From Ophiostoma sp. CBS 140.51 (taxonomy: Eukaryota > Ascomycota > Sordariomycetes > Ophiostomatales > Ophiostomataceae), in NCBI GenBank assembly GCA_029298735.1, contig JANSLP010000080.1, positions 1-64,000 of the forward strand: DNA of 64,000 bases, written 5' to 3'. Position numbers and translations under genes: made by a program. The first letter of the stretch is position 1, and the number at the start of each line of letters is the position of its first letter. Under the pieces are notes generated by a model that saw only the letters and a list, made by a program, of their open reading frames with translations, did not search any database and had not been told where the DNA came from. Of this stretch, positions 34,367 to 45,642 are shown in pieces.

Positions 34367-36367
34367 CCATACATCTCACCTGCAAATCTAAATTTGGATC
34401 CAAACTTGGATCCCAGATTACAGGACTCCTCCAACGGACACACCAACTCTCCCAACTTCAACTTCCAGACGCCGACATGGCAGACGAGCGTGGACTTTGA
34501 GCTGGACGCTTTCCACCGCTTCATGTCGGATACATCGCTCGGATGGCCTTTGAATGGATCTTTGAATGGGCCTTTGGATGGGTCTCTGAGTGATTCTCTG
34601 AGTGCCCCTCTAAGTGATCTTGACTGGTCTCAAATGGGAGTTGATGTTCCTCCCAGGGCGCCAGCACCACCGCCGCAAACCGTCCCTCATAGACAAGACG
34701 CTGTCCAGAAGCATTGGTTCATCTCCCGCCCGCCACGCCGCCGCCCGCCCGGGAATGTCGCACAAGGTGTGCGCAAAGACGGCGCCAACAAGCTGAATGT
34801 CGACGAGACGTACAGGGCTAGCCTGTCGGAAAAGTTGTTGCTCCAACGCATACCCCACGAAGCCCTTCCGTCTGCCGACTTTTTAAACACGTGCATCCAA
34901 ATGTACTTTACCCGCTTCAACCCCATCTTCCCGCTCATCCACGCGCACACGTTTCGACCGTCGGCGGAGAACTCACTCCTGCTGTTGTCCATCTGTTCCA
35001 TCGGAAGCTTGTTTGTCGGCTCGCCGTTTGCGGCGGAGCATGGCCAGAAAATTTATGAACGGGTCAACAAGGCGATCCTGTCGTCGTGGGAGACGGTTTT
35101 GAGTAGTGACAATAAACTCGAGGCGATTTCCCTGACGCAAGCGGGTGTGATTAGCCAGACGTTTGGTCTGTTGTCGGGGGTGAGTCCTCCATGTTCGACT
35201 AGCTGTTATCGACTGATACTGACGACACAGAGACCCAATGACCTGTTGCTGGCACAGGGACTTCATGGTACCGTGATAACGGTGAGTTCAGTAATGGTCC
35301 ATTTATATTAATTTCAACTGCTGACAACGAAGTGGGCCCGCCAATGCGGCATCTTTCGAGTGCTGTCCATTGAAGACGAGTGCGGCGTCCCGCCCGACGA
35401 CGTGTATGCCAACTGGCGCTGCTGGGCGAAAAAGGAAGAGCAGCACCGAGCCGCCACGGCACTCTTTGTCCTGGACGCCGAACACGCGGCGCTCTTCAAG
35501 ACGGAACCGCTCATGCGGCACTCGGCTTCACGGCTGCCGCCCTTGTGTACTGACAACCTGTGGGCATCGTCGACGGCGGGGGAGTGGAACAAGCTCGCCC
35601 CCAACAAATATGCTGTACAGGATGCCCTTCCTCGGCACCCATTCAGTGTGTACTGCGAGCTGGAGGGCATCACCGCGTCGATATCCGAGGCGAGGGTGCT
35701 GGGCACTTTGGGTGACACCCTGCAGCAGCAGCAGTCCCTACTGCAATTTCATCACCAATATCTGAGGCATAAGGCGAGTGCCGTCGAACCCTTCTGTACA
35801 GAAGTCCTCTGGCACCTGGCGTGGATGACCTTGCTGGCCGACATGGACGACCTGGAGGTGGCGGCCGGGCGGGAGGGTCATATGCGTGCCGTCGACTCTC
35901 CTGCTGCTCAGCGCAATCGAGCGTGGGCACAGTCGCAAAACGCTGCGCGCTGTGCCGTCCATGCCGCTCTTATCCTCCGCAAGGCGGAGCAGATGCAAAT
36001 TGGCACCGAGCCGGCCGTCCACGTGCCCCGTGCCCTGTTTTACGCCGCTCTCGTTTGGTACTGCTATATTGAGTTTGGGCAGGATGACGGAGACAAAAAC
36101 GAAGGAGCGGCGCGACTGCCCAACTTTGCCGAATTCGAGCAACTGGGAGTGTCCGGCCCACAAGTCCTCTTTGAGGCACACGGGTTCAAGAATACGCGGC
36201 CGACTCGGCTGCAGTCGACAGTCACCATTGGTCTTCAGGGTCTGCTGAGCCGGATAGGGCATTGGGGCATCTCGCGAACGTTTGCCTCGTCGATTACATA
36301 CATGGTGTATGGTGACGTCCAGGGCGACTATGAAAGCATCGTCAACTCCCCGGAGAGGGGTGGTTAA
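33892..36367 (+). CDS. C2H2 zinc-finger and Fungal_trans domain transcription factor
   Basis: A 773-residue protein in four exons: 33892-34031, 34084-35179, 35231-35281 and 35333-36367. Every joint is in frame. Two C2H2 fingers lie at the very N-terminus: C9/C12/H25/H29 and C37/C40/H53/H57, the second split by intron 1 and restored as KAFGRNDTLLRHARGH. A Thr/Ala run (near residue 120) comes from an ACAGCA microsatellite. The middle and C-terminal part matches the fungal regulator domain: FNPIFPLIHAHTF, LLLLSICSIGSLFVG, and TVITWARQCGIFR across the 51-bp exon 3. Such C2H2 plus Fungal_trans proteins are sequence-specific regulators of metabolism; the target is unknown. AT-rich DNA flanks the gene on both sides. 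Confidence 0.87.
34305..34367 (+). repeat. CAG/ACAGCA microsatellite in the C2H2 regulator
   Basis: A CAG run followed by about seven ACAGCA units in coding sequence. The frame read gives alternating Thr and Ala rather than Gln. Confidence 0.85.
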
Positions 36368-36578
36368 GACTCGGTCGAAACAATACCCAGCAATTTACGT
36401 CGTATTTACCTTGATTTATAACATAATTACTGAAGGGCATGCCAGAAACTACTTTGTATTCCTCCGACGTCAAACATTTGCATGAGCCTACGACGTGAAG
36501 ATTGAAGAGTGATGTTTTGCTTATTAAACGGGACAGCCTTGCAGCTTGTTAGCCTGCGTCAGTCACACATTCTTTCTT

Positions 36579-36741
36579 CGTCCCACACTTTAGAGTACAC
36601 TTACACGCTCTTCGTCCCACATGGTGTCCCACATCCTCGTCCCGCATTCCACGTCGTCATCGCTTTTCAGTACAAAGTACATACAATCTGGTGTGGGACG
36701 GGACGTGCATTTGTACATTGGCCTTTAATCTTTGCGGGACG
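36579..36741. promoter_or_regulatory. Cluster of CGTCCC/GGGACG motifs upstream of the NmrA-like gene
   Basis: CGTCCCACA at 36579 and 36613, TGTCCCACA at 36625 and CGTCCCGC at 36638 on the plus strand. The reverse form occurs as GTGTGGGACGGGACG at 36691-36705 and GCGGGACG at 36734-36741. Six related copies in 160 bases suggest a binding-site array. The factor is unknown. Confidence 0.4.
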
Positions 36742-36830
36742 CGATGCATTGTCTAGACCGCAGTGACATGGATCGTCGAAAAAGGAAAAGAAGAGAACAA
36801 AAAGAAGGAAAGTTTTACAAATCAAATCTG

Positions 36831-36857
36831 ATTAAATCGATTAAATCGATTAAATCG
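36831..36857. repeat. ATTAAATCG tandem repeat, three copies
   Basis: Three exact 9-bp copies (36831, 36840, 36849), flanked on both sides by AATCTG. It lies 146 bases before the NmrA-like start. Confidence 0.8.
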
Positions 36858-37002
36858 AATCTGAAAATTCAATACAAAATGGACAGACTGCACAGTCCCA
36901 AGATTGTTCGAGCGAACATCAACATCAACATCTAAGACTTCTCGATACTCATGGTTTGACTTTTCTTCGACTCTTATCCTCCTACCATCGTTTCTCCCCA
37001 AC

Positions 37003-37938
37003 ATGTCCAAACCCTTCGTCGTCATTGCCGGCGCCACTGGCGCCATGGGCAAGCTGATTGCCGCCGAGCTGCGCAAACGCGACATGCTCGTCAAGGCCCT
37101 CGTCCGGCCGGGCACTGCGGCAGCAAAGACTGACTCTCTCGTCAAGCTCGGCGGCGTTTCGATTATCGAAGCCGATTTGGCCGACGTGCCCACCCTTACG
37201 CGTGAACTAGCGGGCGCTCGTACCGTGGTGTCGACCCTGCAGGGCCTGGGCGATGTCATTCACACAGCCCAGGGCACACTGCTCAGCGCGGCAGTGGCTG
37301 CCAAGGTGTCACGCTTCATCCCCTCCGACTTTTCCCTCGACTTTACAAAGACCCAGCCGGGCACCAACCGAAACCTCGACTTGCGCCGCGAGTTTCATTT
37401 GACTTTACAAAAATCCGGCATCGCCTGGACGTCCATCCTCAATGGCGCATTTATGGACCTGCTGGCCAACCCCAGCATGTCGCTCGTCGACCGCACCAAA
37501 CGCAAAGTCTTGTACATTGGCAACCCCAAGGGCGCCGACCAGAAACTCGACTTTACCACCATGGCCGATATCGCCGCGTACACCGCCGCCGTGGCTGCCG
37601 ACCCCAACCCGACGCCGACGTTTTTGAGGATCGCGGGCGATACCCTCAGTGCCAAAGAGTTGGCAGCAGCAGCGGCGCGCGCAGACGTTGTTGACACTAC
37701 AGAACCCTTTTCCGTCTCCTGGATTGGCAACCTTTGGTTCTTTGGCGTCCTCATCTCGGCGATGCGCTTCTTCATGGGTGGTGAAGACAAGACCATGCCG
37801 CCGTGGCAGGGTATGCAGTACATGGTCAATATGTTTTCGGGCGAGGGCAAGCTGGACCCTCTCGACAACGATAGATACCCGGACATTCAGTGGACAAAGG
37901 CAGAGGACTTTTTGCGGGAGCACTTCAAGAACGAGTGA
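37003..37938 (+). CDS. NmrA-like / isoflavone reductase-like NAD(P)-binding protein
   Basis: A 311-residue single-exon protein started at the ATG at 37003, where the Rossmann strand begins (MSKPFVVIAGATGAMG). The dinucleotide motif G10-x2-G13-x2-G16 is intact. SRFIPSDFSLDF and the N-terminal half match NmrA/PCBER atypical short-chain reductases. The C-terminal region (LWFFGVLISAMRFFMGG, PPWQGMQYMVNMF) matches fungal isoflavone reductase-like proteins. Members are either reductases or redox sensors. I do not see which; there is no biosynthetic cluster around it. AT-rich flanks resemble those of the C2H2 gene upstream. Confidence 0.85.
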   Translation: MSKPFVVIAGATGAMGKLIAAELRKRDMLVKALVRPGTAAAKTDSLVKLGGVSIIEADLADVPTLTRELAGARTVVSTLQGLGDVIHTAQGTLLSAAVAAKVSRFIPSDFSLDFTKTQPGTNRNLDLRREFHLTLQKSGIAWTSILNGAFMDLLANPSMSLVDRTKRKVLYIGNPKGADQKLDFTTMADIAAYTAAVAADPNPTPTFLRIAGDTLSAKELAAAAARADVVDTTEPFSVSWIGNLWFFGVLISAMRFFMGGEDKTMPPWQGMQYMVNMFSGEGKLDPLDNDRYPDIQWTKAEDFLREHFKNE

Positions 37939-40869
37939 GGGAGGTTGTCCTCTTGAGTATTCAGTGATGGATGTTTTGATAGCTCTACTGTTGATTTGAC
38001 TTTGTATTTTTGTGTGAAAATAGAATGAAAATGAAGGAAACCTTTTAATAATTCTGAAGTTGTAATTTACATATGAAATATGCGGGCGAACAAAACTTGT
38101 CGTTTTTAGACGTGACATGGATATCGTCAATAGTCATTGTCTCTAAACAAATGTAGAAAACATCTACAAACACGCGACGTTGTCCCATCTTTTTCAACTG
38201 CCATCTAGATCTAATCTCGGATATCTAATCTTACATTACACATGCCTTGCAGAAAAGCGCTCTTGGGTCCCTAAAAGGCGCTTGTACCTTTACACACAGA
38301 GTCACCCTCGCTTGTACAAGGCAAACACTATGAAACTTGTTGCTATATAAGCCTTGGGTTTCTCCACATGTAGTGCACCCCCCTCTGAGCGCCCCTCCGC
38401 ATCTCCGTGTGCCGTCACAATGCCCTGGACCCTCGAGTTCAAAACGAGATCCATCTACGTTCATCATCCCCTTTTTGAGTCAGTTCTGTCCAGGGCCCTG
38501 GCCTTGTCGGCTCGGCTCCCGAGCTTATCTGTGTTTAAAAGAGTGCTATCTTTTTATTGTAGAACGCCTTCTCGGAGAACGGAAAGCGGAACGAACAACT
38601 TCCATCCAGACTTCTGGACAACTCAAGGAGTAGCCAAGCCTGCCAATGCTGACAACGTTTCCAACAAATGTCCTTCATTTGGTAAACGTTTTGGTAGAAG
38701 TATGTCGTGATGGACATACTGGACACATAATAAACACAAATCATGTTGCGTATAACACTCATAGAAAACGACACGGAGAAATTAGTTGAATGTCCCGAGA
38801 AAAGAAAAAGGCCACGAAATGTGGTCAACATGACGGCATTTTAATCGTCGGCCACTTGCATGCTTGTCAACTGCCACGGCCCGTCTGTGGCCCGCCCGTC
38901 AGACCTGCAGACGAGCCAAACCTACGGATCGCAAGAGTTCATAAGATAAAGATAAATTTAAGTGCGTTGGCATGTCATTCTTTACTCTTGCTTTGTGAAG
39001 TCTATTTTCTCCCATACGCTCTTTCCTATCCTGTCAGTTTGCTCCTTCCTGTACACTGGAAGCAAAGCCTCTCGCCTCGCTCAAGCCTGGGTAATGACAC
39101 CTTTATTATGTTCTGTCACGGCCGTTTTGGCGTTCATATTACAACATCGAGATTGATTGAGCTTGCGTCCTCTGCATCTTCTTGCCCAAGAGTTTTGCGC
39201 CGGCTTGCCCACAGTCCGCGCGCCCGAAACTGTGCTGAAACCGCGCCGAGTCACAAAGCGTGGGATGGGGAAGGAGCGAAGGGGCTACCCGTGCAGAGAT
39301 GCTACCCGTGCCACCCCTGTTTTTGAAGCCCCACATGGAAGGAGGCATGTCGAAGCTTCTTTCCTCCCACGTCAACGACAAACTCAAAGAACCCCAGAAA
39401 TAAAATTAGAAAGGGAAGGAACAAGAAACCTTACTTTTTGCAGCTGTGACAGGCAACCTCAAATACGACGTACTCCGTGTTCCTGTCCTCACCTTAATGG
39501 TACTTTGTCTTCATTTTCATCACAAGGCACAGTTGCACCGGAAGGGGAAGGGGGGTTTCTGTGTTTCGTGTTTCTTTGAACTGTGATTGGACAGTTTCTC
39601 ACTTACACCATCAACGAGCCCCAAGAGGCCTCAAGAAGCCCCCCAAACTACGACATCACAGCTCTTGACGTTCTCGGCAGCGTTTTGACTTTGCACACAT
39701 CCACATGCCTATCCCCTTGCACTCCACCGATGAAAATTATCAAATCTTGGCTCACAGCCCTGACAGAAACGGCCACTGTTCACCGTCCACCACCCACTGT
39801 CTACTGCAGGGATCTGCCGCTCGTGTCCTGCCATCTCAAATCTGGCCCCAATTTGTGCTCTTTACGACGTCCGAAGTGCATGCTTTTCTGTCTCCTTCTC
39901 TCCCTGGGAATTCTGGAGCTCTTTTCGGGAGCGTCCTCTTCCAGTATGCCCTGTCTGCTGCCCTGCCTCTTCTGCCCGCAAGCCAAGTGTGCTGAGGCCA
40001 TCATAGTCTGGGCGCTGTAGTTTATTTTGGCAGGACAGAGCACTCTACTTGCTTCTTAGTGTTCTGCTCTCCGTATTTTGTACTCTCCTCCCTCCCCTGG
40101 ACCCGCCTTTTGTTTATCCATCTGGCACCTTTTGCACCGGCCCTGCCAACCTGTCGCAGGACGAGCCTGTCCCATGTCTTGGGAAGCCATTGCTCGGATC
40201 GAGAATGAGCCGTCTCTCTCTCTCGCGCTCTGTTTTCTACAGCAGTCTACCACCGTAGTAATGCACGTCCGCAGGCGCCCCTTCGTCTCTTGTCTCTTGT
40301 CTCTCCTTGACCCCTGTCCCTCTTTTCTTCAGTCTGCTTTTCCCTTTTTCCCTTCTTGTTCCTTCCCGTACCGGTTCGACGTCTGCACCCCTTTCCGGTC
40401 TTGGCTTTCTTTTGGGTGAGAGGGACTAGGAGAGATCCACGATTTGAGAGAGACCTGTTGTATATCCCACCTTTGCCGGTTTTCCTTTTCTCCTCTTCTG
40501 TCTGCCCTTTCCCTCTTCTTTTTTTCTTTCCCTTTTTTCCTCCTTCCCTTTTCTTTCCTTTCCTTTCTCCATCTCACGATATCAGTGTTTTCCGTTCATT
40601 GTCTCTCTTTCCCCCTCCCCTTCCCTTTCCTTTCTTTTAGAAGAACCCCAAAGCGCTGGTCGGCTTTCCTGGGCATCGTTTTGTTTATTCACTCTTTACA
40701 ACCACGGTCTTTTACAACTTTACAACAACTTACAACAACCTTTTAATACTCAGAGTGTGCACCCCGGAGGGCAGCTTTTGCAACAACAGGCTGGTCTTGT
40801 CTACGATTCACGACTTCGAAATACAACTAGAAACTAAAAAATCAAACCAACCCCCACCACCACAACATA
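37939..40869. other. Gene-poor 2.9 kb upstream of the Rds1-like gene
   Basis: No supported gene. The first 400 bases are AT-rich. The part nearest the Rds1-like gene is strongly pyrimidine-rich (about 40470-40640) and holds CCCCT elements at 40278, 40311 and 40388, which match the yeast stress-response element core, though C-rich DNA makes chance matches likely. Open frames such as 39583-40020 have no domain and Cys/Leu-rich chance composition. Confidence 0.45.
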
Positions 40870-41883
40870 ATGCCTTCCATCATCAAGACAGCAGGCCTCG
40901 TGGCCGGCCTTATCGCCGCTGCTTCCGCATTACCATCGGTGCCCAAGCTCAACGCCGCCCAAATGAAAATGTACGAGTTTGGCAAGCGCCAAAACGCCGC
41001 AGCCGCCGCCGCCGGTCTGACGGATGTCGATATTCTGCAGTTGTACGTCTCCCCCTCTCTATCCAAATTTATTGCTCATGGCTAACTTGACAGCGCCCTC
41101 ACTCTCGAGTGGCTCGAGGCGTCCTTCTACCAGCAGGGCTTCGCCAAGTTCCCCGCCTCCGATTTCACCGCTCTCGGCCTCACCCAGCAGCAAGTCACCG
41201 ATCTCCTGGGCGTCGGCACTAGCGAACAGGCCCATGTGTCTCTCCTCCAGTCCGCCATTGCCCAGGCCGGCGTCAAGCCCGTCGAGCCCTGCACTTACAA
41301 CTTTGGCTTCACCGATGCCAAGTCCATGGTCGCGACTGCCGGTGTCCTCGAGAACATTGGTGTTTCCGCCTACCTCGGTGGTGGCCCCCTTATTTCCTCC
41401 ACGTCGATCCTCTCAACCGCCGCGTCCATCCTCACGATTGAAGCCCGCCATCAAACGTTTGTCCGCGTCGCCACCGCTGCTGCCGCCGCGCCCGGTGCCT
41501 TTGACACCGCCCTGTCGCCCAAGCAGGTCTTCTCGCTGGCTGCACCTTTCATCCAGTCCTGCCCCGACGGCTCCAACCTGATTTTAACGGCCTTCCCTGC
41601 TCTCACCATGGCCGCCGGCCAGTCGGCCGTCGCTACTGTGGGTGCCACCATCCAGCTCGAGTCCTCGGCGGCCTCCACAGCCCAGTTCTGTGCTTTCACG
41701 AATGGCAACATTGCCGGCGGCACGGCCTTCTCAGCCTTCACGCCCGGCGCCGGCTGCACGATCCCTGGTCAGGGCGAGCTGGCGGGCATTGCGTACGTCA
41801 ACCTGGTGACGCAGGCCCCGTTGACGGGTGTGATTACCGACGACATTATTGTTGCTGGTCCCATGGTTCTGCAGATTTCGTAG
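40870..41883 (+). CDS. Rds1-like secreted ferritin-like domain protein
   Basis: A 320-residue protein in two exons: 40870-41042 and 41094-41883 (donor GTACGT, branch CTAAC, acceptor GACAG), joined as DVDILQFALTLEWLEASFY. A signal peptide covers about 1-20 (MPSIIKTAGLVAGLIAAASA). The mature part matches the ferritin-like fold of fungal Rds1/stress-response proteins: ALTLEWLE, FGFTDAKSMVATAGVLENIGVSAYLGG (split motif) and TIEARHQTF. S. pombe Rds1 responds to glucose, ammonium, phosphate, CO2 and temperature, but the molecular role is unclear. A long CT-rich leader precedes it. Confidence 0.9.
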
Positions 41884-42547
41884 AGAATGAAGAATGAGGG
41901 GTGAGGGGAGGAGGAGGATAAGGGTTTGGATACAATGACGGCCTATTCTTTCTTCTCTTTTTGTCCTTTCTCGTTCTTTTCTTCTTTCTCTTCCAGGTAC
42001 TTTAGACGAAAATGAGGATCAATCGATTCTTTTGGGGACAGCTTTCTTTTCTTTTTCATTTCTTCTTTTTAATTTCTTATGTCTTGAATCTCTTCTTTTC
42101 TCATTATATCTTTTATTTTTATTTGTAGCCTTTCTACTTTGTTTTTCCCTTTTTCATCGTTTTCTCTTCTCCTATACTACTACTCCCATTTAGTATACTT
42201 TTTCAAATCTTCAATTCCCCCTTTTGTTTACTTCACTAGCATCCTCTACTGCGAGGCAAAGATGACAAGCAATACTTGAAAAAAGAAGAAAGACAACAAA
42301 TAATGAAAAAGAAAATATATTGATTGCTCTACACAATGCTGGCCTGACCTGTCCTCAACGCCAAAATGATACCAGTTGTATGCCCATCGTGATTCGTGAC
42401 CCCCAATCTCAAACTAACAAAAAACAATTTTCTTCGACAGCCTCCCACTGCCTACCGTCGATTCCGGTTGTTTGCAGCTCCATTTCCTTGGTACGCCCGC
42501 CGCACCGCGTGGCGCGTCAGCCGCTCCCGTTTCTTACTCTCGCGTTT
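41884..42547. other. Convergent 3' region, T-rich
   Basis: 664 bp between two convergent genes. A long T/C-rich tract (about 41940-42240) follows the Rds1-like stop. Nothing else was seen. Confidence 0.5.
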
Positions 42548-44864
42548 CTAGCTGCTAGAGAGAGCGGCGGCGGCCGTGTCATGTTTGCTGGGCCCTCTAT
42601 GTAGTTCACCTCGTGCCTTTGCCTGCCTCTCCAGTCCGACTTTCGCATCTCTTACCAGCGTCTTGGCCTCTTCGACTTCGACGCCGTCCAGGCACAGCTC
42701 CGATGCCAGCATAATGGCCGTCTCGTACTCTTCCGACTCGAGGGCCGCACGCGCCAGCCACAGACGTGCCTTGCTCGTCGCTGGTGTGACGCCTGTGCCC
42801 TCGTTGCCGTTACCGTTTCCACCGCCTCCGCCACCATTTCCATTTCCGCCTCCCCCTCCACCACCACCATTATCGTAGTCATCGTCGTCGTCGGGACCCG
42901 CACCGCCCATCGATTCCCGGTGTAAGGCAACTGAATCGCCTAGGTTCCCACTACCACCACCTGGATCTTGCTCGCCCTCTTCTTGCGCCATACAGAGCTC
43001 CATGTACGACTTGGCTTCTTCGTGGTCGTCAAGCTGGTCGTACATGATGGCAATCTGCAGCAAAATCTCGGGGTCCATGTAGCCAGGCGCAGAACCGCGG
43101 CCAGCATTGCCACCAGGGCCACCGGTCGATTCGTAGTTGGCATCGGCCAGGAGAGCCCGCTTCAGTGCTTTGATACCGTCGCGCGGCCGGCCAATTTTAT
43201 GCAGACACGAGCCCACCGCCATCCACATCTTGCCGTCCCAGGGCCGCAGACCGGCGGCCTTCTTGTAGTAGAACAGCGCGTACGTGTGCTGCTCGAGCAC
43301 CTCGTATGTTTGGCCCAGGCCGTACCATGCACGGTAGTCGCGCCGGTTGACGTCGACGGCCCGGCGGTACGACTCAATGGCTGCGTGTGTATTTTTCAGT
43401 TCGACGTACTCGTGGCCCATCAGCGTCCATGCCGACAGGCACGCCCGGTCCAGTGCGAGCGCGCGTCGGAAGTACTGCACCGCCTTTTCGTGCGCCGACA
43501 TGAGCGAGTAGTAGTTGCCAATCACGACACACGTCTCGGCCCGGAACTTGTCGAGACTCTGACACAGGTGGGCCAAGAACGCCAGTTTGGGCCGCATATT
43601 GAGCACGTACAGAATGTTGGAGTAGTGGTCGAGCGAGTCGAGTCGGTGAGGGTGTTGTGCCAGCAGGGTACTGAAATGTTGTTCGGCCGCAATCAGGTCT
43701 TTGCTGTGGTACGCCAACAAGGCGTTGCAGGTAAGCAAAAAGGACGAGTTGGGGAAGATGGACAGCAGCTGTTCGACCGACGTCGCCAGGTTGTGGCCCT
43801 GCTGGTACAGCTCGAGCGAGGCGTGCAAATGGAAAATAAACGAGACAATGTTCTGCGGCAGCCGAGGTGCAATCTTGTTGAGCTCGTCCACGCGCGACAG
43901 CAGCATCGTCATCTCCTGCCAGCAGCCCCAGTTCATGGGAAAGCGGTGCACACTGCGGATGAACCACTCCATGGCCTCCTTTTCGTTCTTCTCCTTTGCG
44001 AGGACCATACCGTATAGGTATTCTAGCCAGCCCTGGCTGACGACGCGCTCTTCGTCCTCGTCCATGCCCACCATGTTCTGGTCAAACCATGTCTGCAAGT
44101 ACGCGCTAATCACCTGCAGCTGCCGGTTGACCACGTCGCCCGTGTCCTGCGGGCCCATAATCATCTCGGCGTCCTCGTCCTTTTTCTTCTCGCCCGCCAG
44201 CATCTTAGCGTAGAGGGCAAGAAACAAGCTCTTTTGGCTCAGTTCGGGCAGGTTGCCCACATCGACAGGCTCTGCGTCGTCAAAGGGTGTCCGCATTGGT
44301 GCGTCCGCGGCGTCTTGTGTTGTTCGACCGTCACTTCCGCCACCGCCTTTGCTTGTGAAGCTTTCCGACCGGTTCAGTTTGCTGCTGCTGTTGATGTTTG
44401 ACCGGCCTCCTGCCATAGTGGAAGCGGGCGCAGCTGGATTGCTGTCGCCAAATAGGTCGGGGTGGTTCTGGTGGTACGACGACAGCACGCCGGCCATCAA
44501 GGAGTCGGGCAGAAACACGGCGGCACATCGGTCATACTCTCGACAGTCAAAAAAGGCCTTGGCCAGCAGGTACTTGTTGATCTCGGCCGCCTCGAGTCGC
44601 GCTTCAGCGGGGTCGACATTTTGCGTGACGAGCAGCGGTGGCGGGGTGGCAGAGGTAGGGAGGTTGGTGTTGGTGTCGACGGCCGATTCCGGGATCGAAG
44701 TTAAGAGTTCCGCGGCCCTAAACCATCAGTGGTTATTCAAAATGAATCGAAAAGAGGCAGTCCTACCACTTCGCGGATTGGTAGAGACAGCGCTCGGAGC
44801 ACTTGACGACGGCATCCTGCAGAGCCGACCGCAGCTGCAGCGTCTCCTGCTTGTTCAAGGCCAT
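42548..44864 (-). CDS. CDC23: Anaphase-promoting complex subunit 8 (CDC23)
   Basis: A 755-residue protein in two exons: 44864-44767 and 44717-42548, joined as LYQSAKWAAELLTSIPESA. The N-terminal REYDRCAAVFLPDS is typical of Apc8. About nine TPR units follow, for example YYSLMSAHEKAVQYFRRAL, SAWTLMGHEYVELKN, RAWYGLGQTYEVLEQH and ALFYYKKAAGLRPWDGKMW. The subunit is a scaffold of the APC/C ubiquitin ligase that drives mitotic exit. A Ser/Lys/Gly insert near residues 115-150 and a Gly/Asn-rich acidic insert near 640-680 are low-complexity and specific to this group. It is divergent from farnesyl diphosphate synthase. Confidence 0.95.
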
Positions 44865-45642
44865 TGGTGCTCACACCGGGCCGGTCGTCGAAGGATTTGG
44901 TCAACCGAAGAGGAGTGTCGGACTAAATTGAGGCTCGACTCGACTGGTGATGTTTTCTTCAGTCTGTTGTTCTTTGCTGTCGTCCGCTGGTTGTTGGCGG
45001 GGACGCGTCGAGTGATCAATTGTTGTCGATCTCGTAGTCGCGTGGACGGGGGCTATTCGTAGTGCCTGGTTGGGTGGCTGGTTGGTAATAAAGCGTAGGT
45101 CATCGAACTTAGAAAAGTCGTAAAAATGCACGTCTACTTTGTTGTCTTCGTGATGTTGTTGTCTCCCTGGTAATCCCAGTTGCTCTTTCCTCTTTCACAA
45201 GCGCGTCGCAGTTGTCTTAGCTGTCGCGGGAAGCTGCATGGGCAGCGGACCCACCAAACACCCAAGTGCCTTTTCTGCCGCCTTCCTTCCCAGGCTTTGG
45301 TGTGCTATCCCCTCCTGCCAAAAACAATCTCACCGCCTTTGTACTCTGTACCTTGCCCCTGGCCAAGCAGGTGCAACCCCACCAAAGCGACCGCCAATTC
45401 AATTGGGACCCTTAATTAGCCCCAACGAGAAAGAGAAGGCAGGAGCGATAACCCCCCTTCTCCTTCTTCGCTCCGAATTCGTCTCGAAGAATAGCAACGA
45501 GTCTTACATTCTTCTCTACTCGCCGCCCCGGTACCGATAGTTCAGTTCATAAGGACGACCACCTTTTGACTTCTCGATATCCAATCTCGACCTTCACTTC
45601 AACTTCAACCCACCTCCACCTCCAACACCCTCCACCCTCACA
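44865..45642. other. Divergent promoter region (CDC23 / ERG20)
   Basis: 778 bp. An inverted pair of CCAAT boxes, CCAATTCAATTGG, lies at 45394-45406, about 240 bases before the farnesyl diphosphate synthase start. No coding content was seen. Confidence 0.5.
45394..45406. promoter_or_regulatory. Inverted CCAAT pair upstream of ERG20
   Basis: CCAAT and ATTGG separated by TCA. Each is the core recognised by the HAP/CBC complex; the close head-to-tail inversion is unusual. Binding is inferred. Confidence 0.4.

Larger units (their letters stand above)
36368..37002. other. Intergenic region with two short repeat families
   Basis: 635 bp between the C2H2 regulator and the NmrA-like gene on the same strand. 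It holds a cluster of GTCCCACA-type motifs on both strands and an ATTAAATCG tandem repeat, each listed separately. No coding content. Confidence 0.5.

Noticed and set aside
40278..40392. Stress-response elements (CCCCT) before the Rds1-like gene
   Set aside because: The motif is only five bases and the region is C-rich, so the three copies do not stand out enough to be called a regulatory array.
42968..44017. A 349-residue open frame on the plus strand over CDC23
   Set aside because: Antisense to TPR-coding sequence; composition follows the real gene's codon bias.
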